Notes under the pieces: generated by a model | Databases searched by the model: none | What the model was told of the DNA's origin: nothing | What the model saw: only the letters and a program-made list of their open reading frames with translations | Shown here: one piece after another, positions 1 to 6,750 of the stretch | How positions within the stretch are numbered: the first letter of the stretch is position 1 | Layout: each line of letters begins with the position of its first letter | Translations under genes and position numbers: made by a program | From: Verrucomicrobiota bacterium | GTDB taxonomy: Bacteria > Verrucomicrobiota > Verrucomicrobiia > Verrucomicrobiales > Akkermansiaceae | DNA: 9,004 bases | Reading direction: 5' to 3' | Assembly (NCBI GenBank): GCA_009885905.1 | Contig: VFJU01000062.1 | Span: 1 to 9,004 of the forward strand

Positions 1-1223
1 ACGCTGAGGTCTATCACATGCTGACTCACAAGGCGGCGGAGTTCGGTTTAAAAATTGAGGGGCTCTCGTATGACTGGTCGGCGGTGATCGGTCGTTCACG
101 CAAGGTTTCGGACCGCCTTGCTGGTGGAATCGAGTATCTTCTCAAGAAGAATGGTATCGACTATGTGCGCGGCTTTGGCTCCATTGAGGGATCGGGTAAA
201 GTTGGCGTTGTCGCGACGGATGGAACTCGCCAGGTTCTTGAAACCAAGGATATTCTCATCACTACGGGTTGCAAGAGCCGTGGCTTGCCGCCGCTTCCGT
301 TTAACGGGAAATCGGTGATCGGCTCGAAGGAAGCGATGGTCCTTCCTCAGCAGCCCAAGGAGTTGTTGATCATCGGCGCAGGCGCGATTGGTGTGGAGTT
401 CGCATACATTTACAATGCCTTTGGCACCAAAGTCACATTGATCGAAATGGCTCCGCGTATCCTGCCCGTCGAGGATGACGAAGTGGGTGATGCGTTAGAA
501 AAATCTTTGACCAAGCAAGGCATCCGCTGTCTAACCAACACCAAGATCACCAAGATGGTGGATCACGGCAGCCACGTCGAGCTCACCGTAGAGGGTCCTA
601 AGGAAAATGGCGTGTTGAGCGCGGAAGTTTGTATTGTGGCGATCGGCATTGAGCCAGTATTGCCTGGTGGCCAGCAACCTCAGTTAGATGATCGTGGCTA
701 CATCACGGTCGGAGATCGTTATGAAACATCCATCCCAGGCGTTTATGCCGCGGGTGATATCACGGGTCCTCCGTGGTTGGCCCATACGGCATCATTCGAG
801 GCTGTTCAGGTGGTCGAGGGGCTTTACGTTCCTAACCACAAGCCGCGCAAAGTGACTAATTTTCCGGGTTGCACATACTGCCACCCGCAAGTGGCCTCCG
901 TTGGAAAAACCGAGCGTGCACTTAAGGCTGAGGGCATTGAATACACTGTCGGAAAGATTCCATTTGTCGCCATCGGCAAGGCGATCGCCTCGGGGGAACC
1001 TGATGGATTTGCCAAGTTGCTTTATGGGAAAAAGCATGGTGAACTGCTAGGGGCGCACATCATCGGTGAGAACGCTACGGAACTTATTGCGGAAATGGGC
1101 TTGGCGCTCGATCAGGAACTAACTGCTTCTGAGATTCATGCAACCATCCATGCGCACCCGACGATGTCCGAGGTGATTCACGAGGCGACCCTCGCTGCGG
1201 AAGGACACGCGATCCACTTCTGA
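1..1223 (+). CDS. lpdA: Dihydrolipoamide dehydrogenase (E3), 5'-truncated by window edge
   Basis: FAD flavoprotein that reoxidises the lipoyl groups of pyruvate or 2-oxoglutarate dehydrogenase complexes and reduces NAD+, in the cytoplasm. The frame is open from base 3 (codons read AEVYHM), so the ATG at 18 is internal. The missing N-terminus would hold the first FAD-binding GxGxxG and the redox CxxxxC pair, neither of which is visible. Present are the NAD-binding Rossmann motif GAGAIG at 375-392 followed by VEF, the second FAD motif (PGVYAAGD, about 738-761), the dimer-domain segment CTYCHPQVASVG (about 870-905), and the C-terminal HPTMSE, whose His (1155-1157) and Glu (1170-1172) match the catalytic His/Glu pair of the family. 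About 407 of the usual 460-470 residues are seen. The stop lies 3 bases from the stop of the convergent HD nuclease gene, leaving no separate terminator. Family assignment is firm; which 2-oxo-acid complex it serves cannot be told because the upstream genes are outside the window. Confidence 0.96.
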   Translation, partial: AEVYHMLTHKAAEFGLKIEGLSYDWSAVIGRSRKVSDRLAGGIEYLLKKNGIDYVRGFGSIEGSGKVGVVATDGTRQVLETKDILITTGCKSRGLPPLPFNGKSVIGSKEAMVLPQQPKELLIIGAGAIGVEFAYIYNAFGTKVTLIEMAPRILPVEDDEVGDALEKSLTKQGIRCLTNTKITKMVDHGSHVELTVEGPKENGVLSAEVCIVAIGIEPVLPGGQQPQLDDRGYITVGDRYETSIPGVYAAGDITGPPWLAHTASFEAVQVVEGLYVPNHKPRKVTNFPGCTYCHPQVASVGKTERALKAEGIEYTVGKIPFVAIGKAIASGEPDGFAKLLYGKKHGELLGAHIIGENATELIAEMGLALDQELTASEIHATIHAHPTMSEVIHEATLAAEGHAIHF

Positions 1224-1226
1224 GGA

Positions 1227-2312
1227 TCAATTATCCGTAGATGGGCTATCAATTTCGGTTGTGGCCTCGGTCGCTGGTTCGGACGGTGCCGGAGTGTGAT
1301 TTGCGAGTGGTCGTACCAAGTTGGTAGGCAACGGAAACACACGGTCAAAAATACCTGGAGCAATTTCGTTAGAATTTGCGTATGCGTCGCGAAGCATCTC
1401 CATTTTAGCATCCAAGTTATCGATGTAATGCAGCGCAAATGCCTCGGGAGTGCGTGGGAGCACAGGTGATCCGAATTCATACTGACCGTGATGGCTGCCG
1501 ATGAGGTGAAGCAAGTGCAGGCGCGTCATTTCCGTCGAAGGCTTGAGCGCTTGCCATGATTCATTTTCGGCAGTGCTGAGAAGCTCGTTCCAAAGTTTGT
1601 TCACCAGTTCGATGCCAAGCGGGATATGACCTAACATTTCTCCGTGGATGCTATGAATCTGGCTGAATCCGTTTTCAGGGTATGAATTTTCCCAGAGTTT
1701 ACCGCAGTCATGGAAAAGAATTCCGGCGAGGATGAGATCACGGTTGAGCTCAGGGTAAAGCGGGCATAGAGCGTCGGCGGAACGCATCATTTGTGCGACG
1801 TGTTCGACAAGGCCGCCGCGACGGGCGTGATGGTTTTTCTTAGCGGCCGCCGTGCGACGGAAGCGCTCACCTAACTGAATGAGGAAATGATTGCAGAGTC
1901 CATGCAAGCGAGGATCGACGATAGATTCGCAAAGCCTTTGAATGTCTGCAAAATCGCGTTGTTGTTTTTCGCGGATCGAAGGATCTCCAGCGAGAAAGTC
2001 CGCCGTGGCATGATCATCCAAGCTGTGCCATGTGAGGTGGTTTGGGTTCACGCCATATTGGTTCTGAGTCCACTCGCCTTCGAGTCGGACGATGGTGTCG
2101 TCAGCTAGTTTTTCTGCGGCATCATAATTCGGTGAGTCCGACCAAATTTTCAGCGTGAAATTCCCAGTTGAGTCGGCAAAAACGAGTTCCAAGTAAGGCT
2201 TGCCCGCTTTGGTCATGCGAGCGTTGCGCGACTGAAGTTGGGCGTGGATCGCCGCATGGATTGGGATTTCCCCAGATTGTTCCTTAACGGCAGCGATGGT
2301 AAGTGGGCTCAC
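1227..2312 (-). CDS. YhaM-type 3'-5' exoribonuclease (OB-fold plus HD domain)
   Basis: Predicted cytoplasmic metal-dependent exonuclease that trims RNA (and possibly ssDNA) from the 3' end, by homology to the YhaM/CBF1 family. An N-terminal OB-fold (about residues 8-100; KPYLELVFADSTGNFTLKIW) precedes an HD phosphohydrolase domain. HD-type residues visible, counted from the GTG at 2312, are HH161-162, GGLVEH 166-171, the HD pair at 201-202 (FHDCGKLWE), HGEMLGH 223-229, SHHG near 274 and D298 in HYIDNLDAKM. About 361 residues against a usual 310-330; the last 20 or so are a Pro/Thr/Ser/Glu tail. The start is uncertain. The frame stays open to a TTG at 2375 directly after an in-frame TGA, but those extra 21 residues are Ser/Gln/His-rich and unlike the family, so I prefer GTG at 2312 (VSPLTIAAVK). 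Neither start has a Shine-Dalgarno site. It lies downstream of rnr on the same strand, so the two are probably co-transcribed. Exonuclease activity is inferred from family, not shown. Confidence 0.88.
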   Translation of the reverse strand: MSPLTIAAVKEQSGEIPIHAAIHAQLQSRNARMTKAGKPYLELVFADSTGNFTLKIWSDSPNYDAAEKLADDTIVRLEGEWTQNQYGVNPNHLTWHSLDDHATADFLAGDPSIREKQQRDFADIQRLCESIVDPRLHGLCNHFLIQLGERFRRTAAAKKNHHARRGGLVEHVAQMMRSADALCPLYPELNRDLILAGILFHDCGKLWENSYPENGFSQIHSIHGEMLGHIPLGIELVNKLWNELLSTAENESWQALKPSTEMTRLHLLHLIGSHHGQYEFGSPVLPRTPEAFALHYIDNLDAKMEMLRDAYANSNEIAPGIFDRVFPLPTNLVRPLANHTPAPSEPATEATTEIDSPSTDN

Positions 2313-2378
2313 GCGGTGATGTTGTTGGTGGAAAATTTTTTGTAGAAACGACGATGAAGAAACCGTGCTGACCAATCA

Positions 2379-2397
2379 ATCATCAACTTTTGATGAT
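2379..2397 (-). repeat. 8-bp inverted repeat between rnr and the HD nuclease gene
   Basis: ATCATCAA (2379-2386) and TTGATGAT (2390-2397) are perfect inverted repeats separated by CTT. Past one mismatch two more pairs form (2376-2377 with 2399-2400). It lies about 73 bases after the rnr stop and just before the TTG candidate start of the HD nuclease, about 67 bases before the preferred GTG. No U-tract follows on the minus strand, so it is not a standard intrinsic terminator. It could be an intercistronic RNA hairpin affecting mRNA stability or translation, or a DNA operator. The repeat is seen directly; any role is inference. Confidence 0.45.
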
Positions 2398-2469
2398 GGA
2401 GTTGAAGCCCATATCGGCGACGAGTGGAGGCGTGTGCAGTTACCGAATGTTAGTTTGTGAAGCGAGGGT

Positions 2470-4824
2470 TTATTTGCGCTTGTGGCGTTTTGGTTTTTTC
2501 TTAGTTTCGCTGGGGGAGCCTTTGCGTTTGTGCGCAGGACCGACTTGGTTTCCGGGCTTGCTGTGTGGCTTGCCGTGTTTCTTGGTAAGCACCGTTCCCT
2601 TGCTGGCGATGTGTGTCCCCTCTGTGGTCGGTTTACCAGCGACGGCGAAGTCTACGAAACGCTTGTCAAAGTCGATGTTGATCACTCGCAGCGGCAGGCG
2701 CATTCCTAACTGAATCACTTTTCCATCCATGGAAACCCAAGCCATGCGATGCGCTTCAAATCGCCAGCGACCATCTGGCAGATCTTCGCGTTTCACCACG
2801 CCGCGCACGCCCATGGACGGGATCTCGACCATGAGGCCCATGGGGCGCACATCCGTTATGAGTCCGTCGAAATGCGGCGGGTTTTCTGAACTTGCCACGC
2901 GATCGAGATATTCTAACAACTTGATTTGTTTGGTCTCGTTCTCTGCATCAGACGAGGTACGTTCGGTGTCGGAGAGATGGCGGGAAATCTCGCGCAAGTC
3001 AGTTTGTGACGGCGTGCGGTCGTGGGGCTTGGGCGGATTTTCTAATAACGGCTGCAGGGCACGATGAACGATGAGATCCGCATAACGGCGGATGGGGCTG
3101 GTGAAATGGCAGTAGTCCCCTTTCGCTAACCCGTAGTGACCGATAGGTTCGGCAGAATAGACCGCGCGTTTGAGACTTTTCAGCAGACCTAGTTTGATGA
3201 CGTGCTCCTCTGGGCTGCCCTTCGAGTCATCTAGCAGTTTTTGTATATGCGCACGGTTGGTGAGGTCGCCTGGGCGGTAGCCGTGGGCTTTTGCGGTCTC
3301 AGTGTAATCGAGCAACCGGGATGGATCGGGATCTTCGTGGATGCGATAAATCGCAGGTTTCATTCGGTCTTTGAGAATTTTCGCAACGGCCTCGTTTGCA
3401 GCCAGCATGCATTCCTCAACGAGTTGATGGCTCTCTGTGTGAATGACGGGATCTGCGACTTCGGCACGACCTTGGTTGTCGAGGCGGATTTTAATTTCCG
3501 GCATTTCCAAGTCGAGCGCGCCGTGGGCGAAGCGTCGGGTGCGCATCGCGGATGCGAGCGCCCAGCCTTCTTTTATCATTCCGACGAGTTTCGAGTCCGA
3601 GCCTTCTGGAGCCGGTTTACCGTCGAGAATTGCTTGTGCCTGCTCGTAGGAAAGTTTCGCACGACTGTGGATCACTGCGTCGATGAATATGGCTTTGCGG
3701 ATCTCTCCGGAAAAATCAATTTCTATCAGCGCGCACTTTGTTAGGCGGTCGACATTTGGTTTCAGTGAGCAAATCCCGTTACTCAGTTCAGTGGGAAGCA
3801 TCGGCAGGACGCGATCCACCAAGTAAGTTGAATTTCCACGGTCGATCGCTTCCACGTCCATCGGGCTGCCTGGCTTGATGTAGTAGGAAACGTCGGCGAT
3901 GTGGACCGCGAGCGACCAACCCTTGGAAGTTTTTTCTAACCAGATTGCATCGTCGTGATCCTTTGCGTCGGCTGGGTCGATCGTGATGACCAGCTTGTCA
4001 CGCCAGTCCTTGCGGCGTACGATTTCTGAAGGTTCTGGATCTTCCGGCACGGCGCGCGCCTCGGCCAAGACGTGATCTGGGAAAGAGGTCCGCAAGCCGT
4101 AGCGGTGGATTACAGAAATCATGTCCACGCCGGGATCACCGGGCCAACCGAGCACTTCGATGACCCGGCCACGGGGTGTGGTGTTACGATCTAACCATTC
4201 CTGTAGGTCTACGACGATGAGTTGCCCGGGCATGGCTGTGGTGTCGCCGATGATATCGATTTTACCTTCGATGGCTTTATCATCGCATTCGCACCAACCA
4301 AAGTTGGCTTTTTTCTGATAGGTTCCGACAAGTCTGCCTGACCGGCGAGCGAGTACTTTTTCTACCTTGCCGCGGATTTCGTTAGAAGGGTCTGGGGTGA
4401 ACTCACTGCGGGTCCGAAAAGGGCGGGCGACTTGTTTGATGATCGAGACGAGCACTTTATCGCCATCCAGCGAAGTTCCGACGTTTCTGCGGTCGATGAG
4501 GATGCGGGAATGGACGGTGAAATCGATACCAGCAGATAGATTTTGTTCGTCGGTGATCTCGGGAAAGAAGAAAGCGTGGCCCTTGGGGTGGAATTTTAGT
4601 ACGCCGGAGAGTTGGTTTTTCGGGGCATTGGTGATTTGGTAACAGGCTTTTTTGCCCTCGGTGATGACGCCCTCTTGTACGAGCGAGTCGAGTGATTTGC
4701 GTAATTCGGTGACGCGCGTGCCAGGGAGTTTGAGAGTGCGGGAGAGTTGGGACTTGGACAGTGGGTTCCCTTTGGCGGAGCGGAGGGCTTCGAGGATGGA
4801 ATCACGCAAGTTTTCGCGGGGCAT
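2470..4824 (-). CDS. rnr: Ribonuclease R (RNB-family 3'-5' exoribonuclease)
   Basis: Cytoplasmic processive 3'-5' exoribonuclease that degrades structured RNA, with roles in mRNA decay and rRNA quality control in characterised bacteria. Counted from the ATG at 4824 (784 residues; E. coli RNase R has 813), the order is a winged-helix N-terminus (about 1-65), cold-shock/OB domains (about 70-225), the RNB catalytic domain (about 270-595), an S1 domain (about 650-730) and a Lys/His/Arg-rich tail (about 731-784). The RNB acidic centre reads TIDPADAKDHDDA, with Asp 283, 289, 291 and 292 at the same spacing as the catalytic Asp set of RNase II. The RNB signature YCHFTSPIRRYADL lies near 571-584. The frame extends upstream to a GTG at 4854, but MPRENLRDSILEAL is the more family-like start; neither start has a clear Shine-Dalgarno site. 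The presence of the winged-helix domain and basic tail favours RNase R over RNase II. The HD exoribonuclease follows on the same strand. Confidence 0.96.
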   Translation of the reverse strand: MPRENLRDSILEALRSAKGNPLSKSQLSRTLKLPGTRVTELRKSLDSLVQEGVITEGKKACYQITNAPKNQLSGVLKFHPKGHAFFFPEITDEQNLSAGIDFTVHSRILIDRRNVGTSLDGDKVLVSIIKQVARPFRTRSEFTPDPSNEIRGKVEKVLARRSGRLVGTYQKKANFGWCECDDKAIEGKIDIIGDTTAMPGQLIVVDLQEWLDRNTTPRGRVIEVLGWPGDPGVDMISVIHRYGLRTSFPDHVLAEARAVPEDPEPSEIVRRKDWRDKLVITIDPADAKDHDDAIWLEKTSKGWSLAVHIADVSYYIKPGSPMDVEAIDRGNSTYLVDRVLPMLPTELSNGICSLKPNVDRLTKCALIEIDFSGEIRKAIFIDAVIHSRAKLSYEQAQAILDGKPAPEGSDSKLVGMIKEGWALASAMRTRRFAHGALDLEMPEIKIRLDNQGRAEVADPVIHTESHQLVEECMLAANEAVAKILKDRMKPAIYRIHEDPDPSRLLDYTETAKAHGYRPGDLTNRAHIQKLLDDSKGSPEEHVIKLGLLKSLKRAVYSAEPIGHYGLAKGDYCHFTSPIRRYADLIVHRALQPLLENPPKPHDRTPSQTDLREISRHLSDTERTSSDAENETKQIKLLEYLDRVASSENPPHFDGLITDVRPMGLMVEIPSMGVRGVVKREDLPDGRWRFEAHRMAWVSMDGKVIQLGMRLPLRVINIDFDKRFVDFAVAGKPTTEGTHIASKGTVLTKKHGKPHSKPGNQVGPAHKRKGSPSETKKKPKRHKRK

Positions 4825-4944
4825 GATTGAAGTTTGGGTTTTGTTGAGCGTCACCGCAACGGCAAAGGTGGGATGGGTGAAAATGCCTGTGGAGGTCGAA
4901 TCGTTGGCGCGTCACTCGGTGAGTTCGGTGGATGGTGGCTGAGA

Positions 4945-4960
4945 AAGTATCGAGATACTT
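4945..4960. promoter_or_regulatory. 7-2-7 palindrome in the rnr / pseudopilin divergent region
   Basis: AAGTATC and GATACTT are perfect inverted arms separated by GA. The two-base centre makes a good RNA hairpin unlikely and suits a dimeric DNA-binding protein better. It sits in the 256-base divergent region and overlaps by two bases the -35 element of the putative promoter for the downstream pseudopilin gene, a typical place for a repressor site. The palindrome is seen directly; the operator role is inference. Nothing else in 4825-5080 looks like a gene. Confidence 0.35.
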
Positions 4961-4986
4961 GAAATGCGGAAATTATCGCCTATCGT
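4959..4986 (+). promoter_or_regulatory. Putative sigma70-type promoter for the pseudopilin gene
   Basis: TTGAAA (4959-4964, five of six to consensus) and TATCGT (4981-4986, four of six) are separated by 16 bases. This would start transcription near 4993 and leave a leader of about 88 bases before the ATG at 5081. The spacing is slightly short and promoter rules in this presumed phylum are not well known to me, so the call is tentative. Confidence 0.33.
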
Positions 4987-5080
4987 AGTCACCATGTGGA
5001 TGCGGAAGTGATTGAGGGGTTGTCAGACCTTCATTTCTCGTATTTGCTCCGCGCTTGTGAAACTCAACTTCCTACTCACC

Positions 5081-5674
5081 ATGAAATCTAAATCCAATCG
5101 CCGTCGTAACGGCTTCACTCTGGTAGAGCTCCTCGTCGTCATCACGATCATCGCGGTGTTAGCGGGTGCGGGATTTGCGGCAGGAAATGCTGCGATCCAG
5201 AAAGCCAAGAAAACTACCGCGCTGGCGTCTGCCGTGGCGATCGAGTCCGCCGTGAACAATTTCTATACCGAATATGGTTCGATGCCAACTGCGTTGACTG
5301 TGGACACCGAGATCAATACGAAAGATAACGTTAAGGATTTCCTCGACATCGTACTCGGGCTCGAGCCGACGACGGGTACCCCGCTGAATGCACGTGCTAT
5401 CAAGTTTTTATCCGTGAAAGAGGGCAAGGCTAAAAAGAACGGTCTAATTTACAATTCTGCAGGCACCACTGTTGAGGGCCTTTATGACCCATGGGGCGGC
5501 ACCTACAAGCTGATGCTTGACGCCGACTACGACGAAAAAGTGGCACCCTTGCCCAAGGCTGGCGGGGCGAAAGTGACCCTGAACGGTCGCAGAGCTGCGG
5601 TGTGGAGTGACGGCGCCGACGGGGTCGTGAAGAGCGCTAACGGCAAAGCGACCGACGACGTCAAGACTTGGTAA
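5081..5674 (+). CDS. Prepilin-type N-terminal cleavage/methylation protein, GspG-like pseudopilin
   Basis: Predicted type II secretion / type IV pilus-like pseudopilin of 197 residues, inserted in the inner membrane and cleaved by a prepilin peptidase. The basic leader MKSKSNRRRNG ends in Gly11. The cleavage site is G/FTLVE, with the usual Phe+1 (residue 12) and Glu+5 (residue 16), followed by a hydrophobic helix to about residue 40. The C-terminal part resembles the GspG (major pseudopilin) fold: YDPWGGTYKL (135-144), WSDGADG (175-181) and the end ATDDVKTW, comparable to the Ca-site and terminal region of GspG. The frame is open upstream to a TTG at 5012, but only the ATG at 5081 gives a proper leader. 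No Shine-Dalgarno site precedes it. No other secretion or pilus gene is nearby, so its machine must be encoded elsewhere. Orphan prepilin-type proteins are, to my knowledge, common in Verrucomicrobiota. Substrate and exact role are unknown. Confidence 0.9.
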   Translation: MKSKSNRRRNGFTLVELLVVITIIAVLAGAGFAAGNAAIQKAKKTTALASAVAIESAVNNFYTEYGSMPTALTVDTEINTKDNVKDFLDIVLGLEPTTGTPLNARAIKFLSVKEGKAKKNGLIYNSAGTTVEGLYDPWGGTYKLMLDADYDEKVAPLPKAGGAKVTLNGRRAAVWSDGADGVVKSANGKATDDVKTW

Positions 5675-5692
5675 GACAGTCATTAGAGATTT

Positions 5693-5718
5693 CCGCTCAG
5701 TTTGAGCAGGGAGTTTTT
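5693..5718 (+). terminator. Probable intrinsic terminator after the pseudopilin gene
   Basis: GCTCA (5695-5699) pairs with TGAGC (5703-5707) around a GTT loop. Flanking CC (5693-5694) can pair with GG (5709-5710) across a bulged A. A run of five T (5714-5718) follows, starting 3 bases after the extended stem. The stem is short, so strength is uncertain, but it lies 20 bases after the stop codon. It suggests that the next gene has its own promoter, although I could not pick one out in 5719-5788. Confidence 0.5.
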
Positions 5719-5788
5719 AATAAGGGGTTGTTACGATTCTTGGTGAATTTTTTCCTGTTTGCGTCTGATGAAAGCCCGTTAATGATAT

Positions 5789-5794
5789 AGGTGA
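5789..5794 (+). promoter_or_regulatory. Ribosome binding site AGGTGA deciding the GT9 start
   Basis: AGGTGA matches the 3' part of the Shine-Dalgarno consensus (the AGGTGATC portion) and lies two bases before the ATG at 5797; the AGG core is five bases from it. It overlaps the alternative GTG at 5791, arguing for 5797 as the start. It is the clearest Shine-Dalgarno match in the window. Confidence 0.5.
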
Positions 5795-5796
5795 CA

Positions 5797-6738
5797 ATGA
5801 ATGGCCGAGGAATGTTAGTGGCGGCGCCTGAGCGCTGGGATGAGGCTTGTTTTCTAGTGCCGGCGGTGCGGGCATTGATCGCATCTGGCTTGAGCACGGG
5901 GATTTTTTGTCCGGCCGCGCAGCGTGAGTTTTGGACGACGGTGGAGGGGTTGATCGTGGTGGATTACCCAGAGAGGGCGAAAGTGAAGGCCCTGGCTGCT
6001 GGAATGGCGCTAAAATGGCAAGCCTCGCTCGCTTGGGAAATGGGCTTCGCGGCGGAGGTTTTCAAAGTGGGTGGGATTTCTCGCCGGTTTGGCGGGAACG
6101 AGAAAAAATTAAAAAAGCTTTTGACGAATCCGTTAGTTTTTACGGCGAGTCCACTGGAGCACCGGGTGCGGTATTACCTAGCTGCGGTGGAGGAGTTGGG
6201 AGTGAAAACAACTCGTCCTGCATTTTACGCTCCAGCTGAGCTAGGAATCGAGCCAGTCGCCATGGCGGTGATGCTCTCGCCGGACTCCGATTTCGGAGTA
6301 AGTTACGAGTGGCCGATTGAGCGCTGGCAGGAAGTTGGCGAGTCACTCCAGCTCGCTGGAAAACGCATCACCGTAGCGGGCGTGAATGGCGGGCGAAATC
6401 TCGGGAAAATTCTAGCAGAAAAGTTGGGCGATGGGGTCGAGTTTTTTCATGCGGCGCCATTGTCCGGGGTTTTGCCACTCTTGGCGGTTCATGGATTGAT
6501 CATTGCGGCAGATGGATCATTACCCCATCTGGCGTCTCATGCGGGATCGACATGCGTGACCTTGTTCGGCCCGAACGATCCGGTTTGGAAAAGACCGCTG
6601 GGGCGACGTCATGCGGTGGTCCGGCGGCATGTGGAGTGCGCACCTTGTTTGCAACCCATGTGCTCGTTGGATGGACGTTGTCAGAATGAGTTAGACGTCA
6701 CCCGCGTGATGCAGGCGGTGCACGAAAAATTAAACTGA
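5797..6738 (+). CDS. Glycosyltransferase family 9 protein (heptosyltransferase-like)
   Basis: Predicted cytoplasmic or membrane-associated GT-B glycosyltransferase of the GT9/WaaF-like family, which adds a sugar (heptose in known members) to lipopolysaccharide core or another envelope glycan. 313 residues, slightly short for the family (about 320-360). The first Rossmann half starts RGMLVAAPERWDEACFLVPAVRAL: Asp15 sits where the family has its GD pair, but the Gly is Trp here. The second half carries DGSLPHLASHAG (from Asp239; usual form DSGPxHLAAA), then VTLFGPNDP, and ends with CAPC (281-284), Cys289 and Cys295, the cysteine group common at GT9 C-termini. These changes mean donor and acceptor cannot be assumed. 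No other LPS gene is beside it, so it is an orphan transferase. The GTG at 5791 and ATG at 5812 are other possible starts. Its stop is 12 bases from that of the convergent zinc peptidase. Confidence 0.85.
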   Translation: MNGRGMLVAAPERWDEACFLVPAVRALIASGLSTGIFCPAAQREFWTTVEGLIVVDYPERAKVKALAAGMALKWQASLAWEMGFAAEVFKVGGISRRFGGNEKKLKKLLTNPLVFTASPLEHRVRYYLAAVEELGVKTTRPAFYAPAELGIEPVAMAVMLSPDSDFGVSYEWPIERWQEVGESLQLAGKRITVAGVNGGRNLGKILAEKLGDGVEFFHAAPLSGVLPLLAVHGLIIAADGSLPHLASHAGSTCVTLFGPNDPVWKRPLGRRHAVVRRHVECAPCLQPMCSLDGRCQNELDVTRVMQAVHEKLN

Positions 6739-6750
6739 GCCAGGAGTCGC

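Noticed and set aside
2313..2375. N-terminal extension of the HD nuclease to a TTG
   Set aside because: The added 21 residues are Ser/Gln/His-rich and unlike family N-termini, and the TTG directly follows an in-frame stop with no ribosome site; not fully excluded.
3241..3744. 167-codon plus-strand open frame inside rnr
   Set aside because: It lies wholly antisense to the conserved RNB catalytic domain, its product has no recognisable motif, and it is explained by the codon pattern of rnr.
4652..4942. 96-codon plus-strand open frame over the 5' end of rnr
   Set aside because: Mostly antisense to the rnr winged-helix region, Ser/Arg/Val-rich translation with no family features.
5012..5080. 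Upstream extension of the pseudopilin frame from a TTG
   Set aside because: It would put 23 residues before the basic prepilin leader, giving a leader far too long; the ATG at 5081 gives a normal one.
5728..5788. Possible promoter before the GT9 gene
   Set aside because: Candidate hexamers (TTGTTA, TTGCGT, TGATAT) match poorly or lie too close to the start codon, so none is reported.
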